Source: Stictocephala bisonia (Eukaryota > Arthropoda > Insecta > Hemiptera > Membracidae). Taken from it: DNA of 64,000 bases. The notes under the pieces are model-generated. The model was not told where the DNA came from. It worked only from the letters and a program-made list of their open reading frames with translations, and ran no database searches. A program made the position numbers and the translations under genes. This document shows, piece after piece, positions 45,639 through 56,640 of the stretch. Where the stretch lies: the NCBI GenBank assembly GCA_035578905.1, contig JAQJVL010002179.1, positions 52,509 to 116,508 of the forward strand, read 5' to 3'. Within the stretch, counting starts at the first letter, position 1, and each line of letters opens with the position of its first letter.

Positions 45639-45869
45639 ATATATGCGATTTTGATTGAAAAGGTTGTCGAGGGATTGGAAGGTCGAAGGTACACACAAAG
45701 TGTATTTCTCGACTTGTCCAAAGCATTCGACTGTGTTGACCACGCTACGCTGCTTGACAAACTTGAATTTTACGGCATCAGAGGCATGCCGCTCAAGTGG
45801 CTTCACTCTTTTATGTACAGCCAATCCCAAGTCGTCCAAATTTCAGATAAACTGCTTTCATTGAACTAA
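45639..45869 (+). pseudogene. Non-LTR reverse transcriptase fragment
   Basis: About 75 codons without stop read VFLDLSKAFDCVDHATLLDK, then LEFYGIRGMPLKWLHSFM and SQSQVVQISDKL. This is the conserved RT block with the first catalytic Asp (FLDLSKAFD) and the YGIRG..L.W...YL..R.Q.V segment of Jockey/CR1/R1-type LINEs. It stops at taa 45867-45869, and a stop lies just upstream of 45639, so it is a fragment. The frame has no ATG at its start. Confidence 0.85.
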
Positions 45870-46502
45870 CATATATCGTTAACTGCTCTGAGTTGGCAAC
45901 GTTAATTCATATTGTAAAATGATATTTCAGATTTTTTCAGAAGAAAACATAATCCTTTATTATTTATAATGTCCTAATTTCCTTCAACGGACGAATAGTA
46001 TACGTTACAACATTATCAATTGTCTTAGTTTTGGCACGGTTCATTAAGCAAGTTCTCTGCCTGCTCGTTGAACATGATATAAACAAAAGATTGTCCGGTG
46101 CTGTTATCGGTTGAGTTGTTACCAAGCGCATTGCTAATTTTAATATTCTCTAATTGATGTTATCGTTATTGATTGTACTACTAGATTTTATTTATAATTT
46201 GGAATGTGCAACGTTACTTTCACGTAGTCTAACTATCTGCTTACATTACTGGACTTTATTTTCGAATAACCTATAACGTTGCTTTTACTGACTAGTTTAT
46301 CACTGACCAGAGGCTACTTTATCTTACTGGCGTGGAATATCTTATTTAATGGATATGATCGGAGCGTTTTAGATATTTCTCAGCTTTTTAAGCAAAGACA
46401 CCTGTCACTGTAATTTCAAATATAGGATCTTTACTTCACAGTTTTTGGAGCCAGGAAAGAGCAGTTTCTATTATAAGACCTATATACCTTTGATGACTTG
46501 AT
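45870..46502. other. AT-rich spacer, no gene seen
   Basis: No recognisable gene or repeat structure. Confidence 0.5.
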
Positions 46503-47195
46503 TAAGGCTAAAATCAATTATATAGAACAGGGACATGTAAATTTTTTAGCTAACATTCTTTTTCATAGTAGATACATAAAGAAGAAACAAGAATAATATG
46601 ATCGTTTTTTTTCAGCGGAAAGTCGGAAAAATTAAGAAAATGAGTAAAAACGGAAAAATATTTGTTTTCATAAAAATATTAATGTGCGTACTCAAATTGT
46701 GCAGAATTTTGTCCTGTTAACGAATGTGGCAAGGGTTTTTTAATCGAACCATTATCAAGCACATTGGCGCAAGAAATGTGCGGTTTCAGTAAGTTTACGT
46801 TCTGATAGGATAGGGGTCATGATTGGTATTGGTAGGCTACGTTAAGTATTGATAGATTAAATAATATTAGTTTTTGTAAGTGTGTTAGGTTACGTTACAT
46901 TATGTTAGATTTGTTTAGGATGTGTTGGTTCAGGGAAGGATTTTACATATTTCGCTCCTACGCACTTTATATTTATATACTTTATATTTATACATATGCC
47001 GACCCCTTGAAACATGCCACATTAATGAATACACATGTGTATGACTGGCCACATCTGTGATAAAGTTTATTTATAACTCTTACAAACTAAAAAATTATCA
47101 TTTAAATATTTGAAGATAAAACCAAAAATTAACAAATATAAACTAATATATCTTTGATAAGTCTTTATTATGTTTCCTTACATTGGTTTCATCTT

Positions 47196-47420
47196 ACTTT
47201 TAACCATTGCTAACTCCTCTATTAAAGCTAACTTTTATTTTATCACCGTTCAAAAGTTCAGCGTCGATATGTAGAGGAGCTGAGTTTAGTTTTTCTTCAC
47301 TCATTATAGATCTAAAGCAAGATTTCTTTCTTTCTAAGACAGAAAATGAACGTTCTGCTTAGCAGTTTGGAACAGCTGTGCACACTTATGAAGAACTATG
47401 TCTATGTTGGTTGGGAAATG
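47196..47420 (-). pseudogene. hAT transposase C-terminal (dimerisation) fragment
   Basis: On the minus strand one frame reads FPNQHRHSSS, stop, VCTAVPNC, stop, AERSFSVLERKKSCFRSIM and SEEKLNSAPLHIDAELLNGD. The signature AERSFS.L...K..lRS.M...RLn.l is the hAT dimerisation domain; TAVPNC-A matches the usual T.pV..asAERSFS lead-in. Two internal stops show it is inactive. Only this end of the transposase can be recognised; the DDE core is lost. Confidence 0.8.
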
Positions 47421-48111
47421 CCAATTGGAGATTTAACTCTTTAATAAAGCTGACTTGAGTTCATCATAAACAACTCAAGTTTTTTTCCTCGTTCTATTCT
47501 AAATTTATCACGGACTATAAGGATGACTTTGTTCCATTGGTTTTGTCTGACGTTAGTAACACGTCTCTTACTCTACATCGTTACTTAGCCCTTTCTTCAT
47601 ACATATGAAAAACACCTCCAAGAGAGGACATGAAAATTACTAAAGAGTAATACAATCCGTCTACTTTTTCTACTGTCGGTTTCAAAATGCAATGTAGGCC
47701 TACTCAAGATTGAACTTCTGCTATAAATTCAATATTTATTAAGTTTTTTTTTAAAAATACACAAATCTTACATTATTTAATTCCCGCCATATCAATTACA
47801 CATTTTTATTTTAAGTTTAAATATTTTTCATTGCGGTTCGAAGAGGAAAAAACACTGATGTTTAGTACTTTTGGAACAAAGTCTTACATTCACATTTTGT
47901 AAATAAAAAAAAAAAAATAAAATAAAAAACTATTAAGGTTAGAATATTGAAATGTTAATTGAGTTTTAAGAAGTTAGTTCTTAATAGAATGCTTCATTCC
48001 CCTTGAGAATGCTTAATTCCTATAGTTGTTACTAAAAAGACGTTCTTGTAATTATTGTAAACCCTTGCAATCTCAAGATTGGATAATCACACAGCCCTCC
48101 GATTTGGCTAC

Positions 48112-48702
48112 TATCGGCGCAGAAACTATGTGCACCCGAGTTTGAAGTTTGAGTTTGAAGGTTGTTTTCTAAGAAACTAAGAGGCCTATGAAAACTCCAA
48201 TATACCATTGTTTTCCTTGTTTAATTGTGCGTAATGACATGCAAATTTCAAAATTGTATCTATAATAACTATTCTTAGTTGGAACAAAAAAGTACCAGAA
48301 TCGAACTATTTTTCAGTCTACATCAAATTTACCCCGTTATTACTTAAAAAACCGATCATGTAGTGCATTTATATTTTAATACGTGGTTGATAGGAATGTT
48401 TCCTATAAGTTTTATTTATTTTAAATGTTATGTTTTCAAGAAAAAAAGTTCTTATCAACTACATTGAACTTTGTTTTCTTGGCTTCTAGAGGTTGTAAAA
48501 TTAATTATTTGGCCTTGTTGTAATCTTTATTACATGTATAGTTACGATGCATCGTTTTCATATGTGTAAGTAACCGCAGTGATTTTATTCTGATTTAAAT
48601 CAATTTAAATGTATCAATTTAAAGTTATTTTATAGGAGTTTTCATAGGCTTCTTAGTTTCTTATAAAAGAACCTTCAGGTTCACATAATTTCTGCGCCGA
48701 CA
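48112..48702. mobile_element. Nested TIR element (MITE) inside the hAT relic
   Basis: ATCGGCGCAGAAACTATGTG at about 48112 is inverted as CACATAATTTCTGCGCCGA ending at about 48700. The arms extend about 95 bp to AGGCCTATGAAAACTCC and GGAGTTTTCATAGGC. The interior of about 400 bp is AT-rich and non-coding. Confidence 0.75.
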
Positions 48703-49260
48703 GAAACGCGACAGTCGGACTAGCCGGCGCGGAGGAGGTGACACCTGTCAGGACATATCGGCTGCCTCTAGGCACTGGCCCAGTGTGCCTAGTGGGAAAT
48801 CCGTCACTGGTTAGGTTATATTACGTTTGTTTAGGTTATGTTACGTTAAAACTAATTTAACCAACATAACTTTAAAACCCTAACCAGCTTAAAAAAAACC
48901 TAACATAAACTAGCCAAATATAACACAACCAAACAAACCTGACATAACCTAACCTGGTCCTATCTTAACAGAATGTAACATTAATAAAATCGGAAAATTC
49001 CGGTGCTTAGTAATGGTTCGATTGCATAGACCTTGTCATATTCGTAATCAAGGAAAACTTCCGCACAATTTCAGTACCCATTTCGCTGACTATACTTAGA
49101 GAAATATATATTTTCCATTGTTCTTCAGTCTCGTATTTTTTTCGGCTTTTCACTAAAATAAGAGCATATTCTTGTTTCTTAGTTACTTCGAAAAAAACTT
49201 GTCAGCAAAAAATTCGACAAAACCTCTGTTCTATATAATTACCTTAAATTTGTTATGTAC

Positions 49261-50159
49261 ACTGATTGCATTGTGAAGCACAATACTCAGCTGCTTCGCA
49301 AGGCTTAGTCCAGTATTAGACCAGATACAAGTCATGTGTTTTCAGAACGTGTACATTGGTACGCAAGCTGGCCCTGATAATAAAAGGCAGAAGTCAGAAA
49401 ACAAAGCACCACCGTACAGACTTTACATTGCTTCTGAATTGAATTAACCACAAATTTATGTTAATCACATACTTGCTGTTGTATGAAGCAATTATTCTAT
49501 AATTGCTATAAGTTTCAAATTTGTGTGTATCTATATAAAATAGGCAATCTTTAAATAAATATAATATTAACAATTTATCACTGCATATATAAATTCTCTC
49601 ACAAGCATTATTGTCATATATATTTCTGTTACATTATAGACAAATGTAAAAATGTCTGAAATTAAATGTTTGTTCAATATGGCACTTAATATTTTTAGAT
49701 CATGTCGAATATGAAAGTAATATTTAAGTGAGATATAAACTTTAAATTTGGTATACGTGGCTCATACTAACACATGAACAAGATATTACTAAAAGTAGAT
49801 TTTTTTCAAACCCAGTTCATACAACAAAATAGCAAACAATAATTCTTTTAATTGTCCGCAGGGTAATGTACTTCATTATACTGTTGTAGTAATGTGCATT
49901 TTTAAACAGTACACTTCATACTTTGATGTATAATTTTATACAGTAGTTAATATTGAATTTGGTTCTATTTTCAGCATTATTTGGCACCGACGTCATGTCC
50001 CTACTCTTTTTCTAAAAAAAACTATATATGTACTCTTAATTAATATAAATTAAAATTTTTGTTTGGTAGTCATGTTGTTTCAAATGATATAAATAGTAAG
50101 CATTTTTCAAAATCTATATATTCTTTTATGGTGGATTACAAAATTTAATGATACCCATT
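49261..50159. other. AT-rich spacer, no gene seen
   Basis: No recognisable gene or repeat structure. Confidence 0.5.
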
Positions 50160-50164
50160 ATCTG

Positions 50165-50285
50165 GTGGCTAATCGTGATCAGTTTGAGTAGCCACTCATA
50201 CTTAATTTGAGTAGCCACCCATGTTTAATTTTAGTAGCCACTCATGTTAAATTTCTTAAGCCACTCAACTGCTCTACCTGGGCTG
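50165..50285. repeat. Short tandem array of GAGTAGCCACTCATG units
   Basis: About four units of 31-33 bp of the form TTTGAGTAGCCACTCATGTTTAA. Related units continue at 50755-50800 (GTAGCCACCCGAGATCAATTTG), on the other side of the SINE. Confidence 0.8.
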
Positions 50286-50456
50286 TTTACCACTACTGAT
50301 ACACTTGGTTAAGATATGTGAACAATTTTTATTTCTCATTATACGCTTTGGGGGATGAAGTTGCGTAACCAACCGTGAACAACTTTAGTAGCCCATTTGG
50401 GATCATTACCAGTATACCCACTGGTCAAATTATACTCTTTGATCAACTTGTGTTTT

Positions 50457-50756
50457 TATTTATTTATTTTTATTTATTTATTTTTATTTATTTATTTATT
50501 CATAAGACGCCAATCGTCAAGATATGGGCGAATATGGATTTCGATTGAGTGTGATGAGTGTAGATGAGCGAATGTAGTCATTGTTACAAACTAAGGCCAA
50601 CTATTCCTTAGAAAGTGTCATTAATTAATAGCCCAATGACAAATGAACAGCCGGTGGTTATCAGCTGATCCTTCTCAAAATGTATTGACTCTAATTGGGA
50701 TCGAACTGACAACCTTTAGCACATGAAGCTGGGATTGAACTAACTACGATACCAAT
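50457..50756 (-). mobile_element. tRNA-derived SINE, nearly full copy
   Basis: Reverse complement of the SINE at 17721-18022: (TTTA)n tail at the left, then CATAAGACGCCAATCGTCAA, CATTGTTACAAACTAAGGCC, CAGCTGATCCTTCTCAAAAT and TTGGGATCGAACTGACAACC (B box). It ends in AACTACGATACCAATT, so about 15 bases of the A-box end are altered or missing. It sits within the GAGTAGCCAC array. Confidence 0.85.
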
Positions 50757-50799
50757 TGTGTAGCCACCCGAGATCAATTTGGGTGGCCACTGATAATAT

Positions 50800-51418
50800 T
50801 AGGTAGACAACCCGTTGTTAACTTGACAAGCTATAACACTATTTTAGAAGCGCGTCTACTCAAGCATTGGTAAGTACTCCCATCTACCTTGGAAATCATT
50901 TTATCGTGGTACAGTAATCCGAATCCACGCAGTCCGAATCACGCGGTAGTCCGAACAGCCGTTAGGCGAGGATTTCCCCCTCCCGGTCATTCGCAACAGC
51001 TGTTTTCGTTACATGTCGAGTCTAGTAAGTTTTGGAAACGGCTAGTGTCATTACTGTTGTTCTAAGACTCTACTGTTCGTGGCTTTACATCACTTATAAA
51101 AATTTCAACTAAACGTAAACACACAACGTTAACTCGGCGATTTTATGCAATAATTAGCATTTTTAATCAACCCTTGATAATCCGAACAACTTGATAATCC
51201 GAACAGTGCTTGGGAACAAATATTAGGATTACCGCGACCGTACTGTACTTCATAATTGCAGGTATTAATGAAGAAAATGTTTAGATAGTAACCGTACATG
51301 TTTGGCTTGGTAAGCTCGTCAAGCTTCGTGTGTCTTTGGTATGGTTTGTAGGCTCTTCAATTGTCATGTGTCTATTATAATATTGATCAGTAGAGTAATC
51401 GATTGTCATTTTTTTTAA
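50800..51418. other. Mixed spacer, no gene seen
   Basis: Includes TGATAATCCGAACA direct repeats at about 51175-51210 and a moderately GC-rich stretch at 50930-51000. No recognisable gene. Confidence 0.45.
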
Positions 51419-51571
51419 ATGGATTCGAAGTATATGGGAATGAAGTTTGATAATAAACTTCCCCAACAAATTAAATGTATTGGTGATTTAAAAAAGCTTA
51501 AATCTGAATTAAAAAGCTTGTTACTAGACAAAACTTATTATAAAATAGAAGATTATTTAAATAATAGTTAG
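51419..51571 (+). pseudogene. LINE ORF2 C-terminal fragment
   Basis: Fifty codons ending in tag read GMKFDNKLPQQIKCIGDLKK, then LKSELKSLLLDKTYYKIEDY. This matches the last residues of Jockey-type ORF2 proteins (iklFN.LP..Ik......FK..Lk..Ll...fYs..Ef). It is the same domain end as at 42559-42780 but a different family member. Everything upstream is missing. Confidence 0.65.
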
Positions 51572-51752
51572 CAGATTTAGTAGATTTTTATAACTAACAT
51601 ATAGACAACCTTTTCTTTATTCTGACAATTGACAAATTTAAAATGTATTAATACTTGATTTGCATACATTTCATGTATTAAGTTTAGTTTTAGTTTTAAG
51701 CCCTGACAATTTCACCTGTTTTCACCAGCAATTCTGGTTGTAAAAAGAAAAT

Positions 51753-52125
51753 GGATCTTTTCCGTTATACGTATACCACTATTTAATGTCGGATCTTTTC
51801 CGTTATGTGTCAGCTATCCCAAAATATTTCCATATACATCGCGCCGCGGCAGTTATGGTTAGGTTAGGTTAGCATAGCCTATTGTAGAATGTTTTTACAA
51901 ATTACAGGTTCATTCTACAATATAATAACCTAACCTAACCATAACTGCCGCGGCGCGATGTATATGGGCGGCCTCGATGTATTGGGATTCTAAAGGTTGA
52001 AAATGAGGAAAACATGTTTTAAATCAATAAATTGAATACCGTGTTCCGTTATTTATACCAAACAATGGTTAAAATGTATTATTCAATATATTTAAATAGT
52101 GGTATACGTATAACGGAAAAGATCC
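51753..52125. mobile_element. TIR element (MITE), family A copy 2, with nested palindrome
   Basis: The ends GGATCTTTTCCGTTATACGT and ACGTATAACGGAAAAGATCC are inverted over about 33 bases (to CCACTATTTAA). GAAAAT flanks both sides (51747-51752 and 52126-52131). Inside, CATCGCGCCGCGGCAGTTAT at about 51837 is inverted at about 51960, with GGTTAGGTTAGGTTA and TAACCTAACCTAACC as the inner arms. A second copy of the terminus (GGATCTTTTCCGTTATGTG) lies at about 51792, suggesting insertion of one member into another. Confidence 0.75.
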
Positions 52126-52149
52126 GAAAATGTTATGTGAAAATAAAGA

Positions 52150-52680
52150 ATTTGACTATTGACTATTGACTCGTCAAATGTTGGGTGTCTATATGCTGGG
52201 TTCGTAGGTCCGTTAAGCTTCGTCTATAAATAACATAGATTAGCGGGCTCACCAAGATTCAGGGTTGATTAGTTGGGTTGTAAAGTCCATATTGTCCATA
52301 AGGTGGGTTAGAACAGTAGTCAAGTATCTTATATATGGGGTGGGTTAGTGGGCTCGTTGAATATCGAGTGTCTATGACATGAGTAAGTAAGATTGCCAGA
52401 TATTATGAGTATGGGATGAATTAGTGGATATATCAAATGTTATGTCTATAGGCTGGGCAGAGGGTTTGTTAAATTTCGTGCAAACATGGAAAGGAATAGT
52501 CCGCTCGCCATATGTCATGGGTAAAATGGATGGGTTTGGTCACCTCGTCAAGTGTATTGTATCTATATGATAGGCCACTGACTCGTCAAGTGTCGTGTGC
52601 CTATAGGATGGGTTAGTGTGGTTGCTATGTCTCGTGTATCAGCGGAATAGGCTAGTGTGGTGGATGTGTATTTTATTGTA
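52150..52680. repeat. Degenerate array of GGGTTAGTGGGCTCGTCAAGTGTC-type units
   Basis: Loose repeats of GGGTTAGTGGGCTCGT and TCAAGTGTC(G/A)TGTGTCTATA with spacing of about 60-65 bp. The composition is like the reverse complement of the 57.6-58.7 kb satellite (GACACTTGA, CTACCCACCCAA), a possible old relative. No coding content. Confidence 0.55.
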
Positions 52681-52961
52681 ATACTACGCGCAAATTATAT
52701 TAAATTATAGTTAACAGTAAGTTTATATTTTTAGTTTTAATTTACCTGACCAATTTTTTCTTTATTATTGTGTTATCGGAGTTTGTTTTACACTATGGAA
52801 CTATGACGGCATTCTCTCATAATGTAATATCTAATTGGGTCCTATGGCTAATATATTAAATTATTTTACAAAATACAGGAATGTAATCCGGAAAGTAACA
52901 ATCAGAAATATCGCCACATTATGATATTGAAACAGTTTATTTATTTTAGTTGTCATTATTC

Positions 52962-53410
52962 ATTTCTAAGACGCCGATCGTCAAGATATGGGCGAATATG
53001 AGGAGTGAATGAGTGTGATGAGTGTAGATGAACGAGTGTAGTCATTGTTACTATCTGAGTTCGACTTAGCTCAGAAAGGACTATTTATTAATATCCCAAT
53101 AGCCAGGGCAACTTTGGGACTTACAGCTTTACGTGGAATCCGAACCACGTAGTGTTGGTCTGATTTTCAGCTAACTGACAAGTCTGACACTCAGTTCTTT
53201 TCCCTACACAACATTTGAACCTTGACTACCATCCAACATGGCACCCAAGACTTCTCTAGTAGTGTCTTCGTCGATGGCAACCATTGAGTGGACGCCACGT
53301 CGGTATTAAGTGGACCGAGCATGGAACCTATCGCCTACAATCTCCCAAACACTTTGCCCCAAGTACCTTTACAGCACTGCGCCACCAGTGCCGACACAAA
53401 TTGTATTTTA
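52962..53410 (-). mobile_element. Long SINE with a different tRNA-like head
   Basis: The 3' half (TTCTAAGACGCCGATCGTCAA, GATGAACGAGTGTAGTCATT) is shared with the SINE at 17721-18022. The 5' half differs: read on the minus strand it starts GTCGGCACTGGTGGCGCAGTG (A-box-like TGGCGCAGTGCTG) and contains a CTACGTGGTTCGGATTCCAC B-box-like block. The 3' domain is thus shared by two SINE types with different heads, as in families that borrow one LINE tail. Confidence 0.7.
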
Positions 53411-53769
53411 TAGATAAGTGGAACGTCGTCTCCTAATCGTAGTAAGACGATAACTGTGCGGAAACTCTACTTGTAGAAAAAAGACTGTGAAAACTAAAAT
53501 TTGGATGGCATTTAAATTTAAATATACTAGGGACACCTCATGTAAAAATTAATTAAGTTAAATTTAAAGAATTAGTACATGAATGCCCAATCATAGAGTG
53601 TCAGTAGTTATTGAGCAAGTAAATAAGAATCGGTGATTTACAGAAGTCACCTTGTTGGTTACGTAAAAGAAATAATGTACTCTAGTAGGTCTAAGTGAAG
53701 AGGCCTAAGGAATATTTCCACCAAGGAGTGTTTACTCAGCGGACCGGACACACGTGCTTCCAAACATCT

Positions 53770-54111
53770 GTGATTTAATCTGGCAACACTGTACGACGCC
53801 ATAGTGTATGTACCGTAAGAAAAACATATACGTTGACGACGTCATAATGATATAATCATCTCTATGAGTATACTCGTGACGCCACAGTGTCAGTAGTACG
53901 AAATGGGTTCACAGTGATAGTACTATAGTTCGAAAAATTAAGTTTACTTTAACTTCGTTATTAATCAGAATGTTTACAATCTGGTGACACTAACCAATTT
54001 ATAATAAACTAAAAGACCTATATTCATCAATAAAATATTAATATACTCTTCAAATTAACATCGACGTCACAGTGTTATTGGCGTAAAATGACGCAACAGT
54101 GTTAGCTGTCT

Positions 54112-54142
<31 letters not shown>
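53770..54142 (-). repeat. Element with (TA)n end and GTGGCGTCA-like motifs, copy 2
   Basis: It contains GACGCCATAGTGT, GACGTCATAATG, TGACGCCACAGTG, GACGTCACAGTG and TGACGCAACAGTGTTAG, and ends in a (TA)n run at 54113-54142. It is the reversed relative of 37676-38172. Confidence 0.7.
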
Positions 54143-55281
54143 CGTATGTGTTAACTTCTTTCCTATTTTAGAAGAAACTTTTTGAATGTCACACCTAGTA
54201 ACTGAATCACATATGTTCTTATTGCCATGCAAACGTATGTTCAACAACATTTTGGCATACAAGGATACCATTAAGAACTAGATAACAGAGGCAATTTTGA
54301 ATATATTTCATAATGAATTGAAAAAAATTACTTCATGGAAAACCTTTTCTAAAAACAATCACTTCAGTTGATTATTATAATACAGAGTAGTACTTTTACA
54401 ACTCAATAGGAATAAAAAAATGTTTGATTAAAAACAGAATTCGGTAACACAGAACATGAAGAAAGGTAGTTTTACTTTTTCGTAAATAAGCCAAAACAAA
54501 TATCATTTGAACTGACATATATGTCAAAGAATTAGGACAGGGCTGGTAGAGGGACAGGTGGCCTTCGACCCAACTCATATTATTTTCAAATTTCTGTAAA
54601 CCAAGGGGTTTAAGTTAGGTGATCAAATATAGGAAATTTTTCAAAATGTAAGCTCGATTGTGTATTTATAAACTCAAACTAAATGGCGTATAGAGGGGAT
54701 AGAATGTTTACTTCTCCACCACAGTTCCCCTCCAGCGGCAGTGAGCTGCAAGGTACAGTTTCGTACAAAACATAATCAATAAATTATTGTTAAATATTTT
54801 AACTATGGTTAGAACAAATTTAATTATTTTGGTAATACTGGCGTTTATTCTATCATACTATACAAACAATATAAGAATATCTAAATTATAACTCAATTGA
54901 TTAAACAACACAATAGAAGATCCAGTATAAACACTGTGGCAAGTGGGATCATTGTTGTTATGACAGATCCATACTTCTACCAGTGACTGTACTAAGAACA
55001 TATGACAGTGCGTGGTGGGGGAAAACATCTGTCGGACATGCGCTCTTCGCAGGCCATTAATCATGAGTCGGATAATACCAAAGACAGAATAGTAAAAATG
55101 AACTAACTAATGAAGTGATTGATATTTCCTTATTGGACCTCCTTGCTTTAAACATTCAGAAAGTAGTATAAGGGCTGTATGAATCTTTCTATAAAAATAA
55201 TATAAATTTATATACACAATATAATTTTGATTATGATAAGAGTTTCATAATTGTAACGCTCAAAGGCTATAAGCAGATAAT
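54143..55281. other. AT-rich spacer, no gene seen
   Basis: No recognisable gene or repeat structure. Confidence 0.5.
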
Positions 55282-55289
55282 TAAATTGA

Positions 55290-55626
55290 GGACCTTTTCG
55301 GTTGATTCACTACCACTACTTTTTTATAAGTAACTTAACCTGGCCTTATCGCAATTAAGGTCAGGTTAAGTTAGTTTAGATGGCTACTAAAGTTGATCAC
55401 AAACTAGTAAATCCAATGATTGACTTAACGCTGAGTGTGCTCTCCAAGTGTAAGTTCTTGGAAAGCGATAAGGCCAGCGATATCGGATTCCTAGTGGATA
55501 AGGAATACCAAAGTGAACGTAAAACTAATTGGGGGATAGTTTTTAGAGCAATAAAATATTTAACTATTTATCAAGCGTAGCGATTAACGGGAAAAGGTAG
55601 TGGTAGTGAATTAACGGAAAAGATCC
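55290..55626. mobile_element. TIR element (MITE), family A copy 3
   Basis: The ends GGACCTTTTCGGTTGATTCA and TGAATTAACGGAAAAGATCC are inverted, with CACTACCACTAC next to them. It is flanked by a perfect 8-bp duplication TAAATTGA (55282-55289 and 55627-55634). The interior shares TAAGTTAGTTTAGATGGCTA and GTTGATCACAAACT with copy 1 in opposite orientation. The 66-codon ORF inside is not supported as a gene. Confidence 0.85.
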
Positions 55627-55729
55627 TAAATTGATTTTCCGCTATTCTGCTAATCATTAAATTGTAAAACACTCATTTTCCAACATATATACATATTATA
55701 AAAGTAGTGTATTGGTGGGCGAAATAGAC

Positions 55730-56640
55730 TCACTTTCGGGTATCTTCGGGTCGATTTTCCAAGATGGTGACCACGTTCGGGTATCTTCGGGTCACGTGAC
55801 CACCCCGAGCTCTGATTGATGACGTCATCCAAGATGGCGGCGCCCATTTCCCGCCAAATTTCCTAACCTCACTTTTCCTAACCTCAAATTTCCATTTCCC
55901 GCCAAATTTCCTAACCTCAAATTTTTCACAAATTCCCAAATTTCCCTCAAATTTCCCCCAAATTACCCATTTTCCCTCACATTACCCACATTTCCACCCA
56001 ATTTCCCTCACATTACCCACATTTCCCCCCAAATTCCCTTGTTATACTATATGAAATTCACTTTTTTATCCAATATGGCGTCTTTCCCTCCCACAACAAC
56101 TCACACCCCGTGGGAAAATTCCCTCATCCAAGATGGCAGTCTTTCCCTCCCAAAATTCCCTCCAAAAATTCCTCATCCAATATGGCGGACTATACACTAT
56201 AATAAATGTAAAAAGATGACAACCGGATCCAATATGGCGTCTTTCCCTCCCAAAATTCCTTATCCAATATGGCGTGTACTTCCGGCGACCGTCGACTACC
56301 TTCGTACACGTCGTCTGCTGGTCGGGCGCGCATGCGCGTTGTTACTCTACTCATATATACTCTATGTGCTCGATCCGATCGTAGCACACCTGGTGGCAAA
56401 ACTTAGCACATCCTTTCGGAAACATGGCGCCTTCGGAAGGGAAGTCCCAGGTGGGAAAATTCCCTCCCTCAAATTCCCTCGGTATACTATACAAAATGCA
56501 CTCTTCCTATCTCATACTATATAAAATGCAAAAGATGGTGGCCATTTACATATGTACTATATAAAATGCTTTCGTGTACTTCCGGCAACCGTCGGCTACC
56601 TTCGTACACGTCGTCTGCTGGTCTGACGCACACCCAAATG
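55730..56640. repeat. Block rich in ATGGCG, TTTCCC and TCGGGTATCT motifs
   Basis: From left to right it holds TTCGGGTATCTTCGGGTC repeats, then CCAAGATGGCGGCGCC. A run of AAATTTCCC/AATTTCCCGCC units follows over about 180 bp, then several CCAA(T/G)ATGGCG units. A block of about 60 bp (GTGTACTTCCGGC, CTACCTTCGTACACGTCGTC) at about 56273-56338 is repeated at about 56573-56632. The long ORF over it (56039-56524) repeats NMASFPP because of the DNA repeats and is not a convincing gene. Confidence 0.75.

Larger units (their letters stand above)
46503..49260. mobile_element. Decayed hAT-like DNA transposon with long degenerate inverted repeats
   Basis: The left part (46516-46800) and the right part (48990-49250) are diverged inverted copies. 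ATATAGAACAGGG near 46519 pairs with CTGTTCTATATAATT near 49228, GAATGTGGCAAGG near 46724 pairs with CCTTGTCATATTCG near 49031, and TTGTGCAGAATTTTGTCC pairs with the TTCCGCACAATTT region. A hAT transposase C-terminus lies inside on the minus strand. Several CCTAACC/GGTTAGG runs are near both ends. The exact ends and target duplication were not resolved. Confidence 0.6.

Noticed and set aside
51860..51940. Telomere-like TTAGG repeats
   Set aside because: Only three units on each side, arranged as an inverted repeat inside a TIR element; this is transposon structure, not a telomeric tract.
55380..55580. 66-codon ORF inside a TIR element
   Set aside because: The same DNA in the related element at 18545-18913 is not open, so it is a chance frame in a non-coding MITE.
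56039..56524. 161-codon open frame on the plus strand
   Set aside because: It repeats NMASFPP and PPKIP because of the ATGGCGTCTTTCCCTCCC DNA repeat, and resembles no family.
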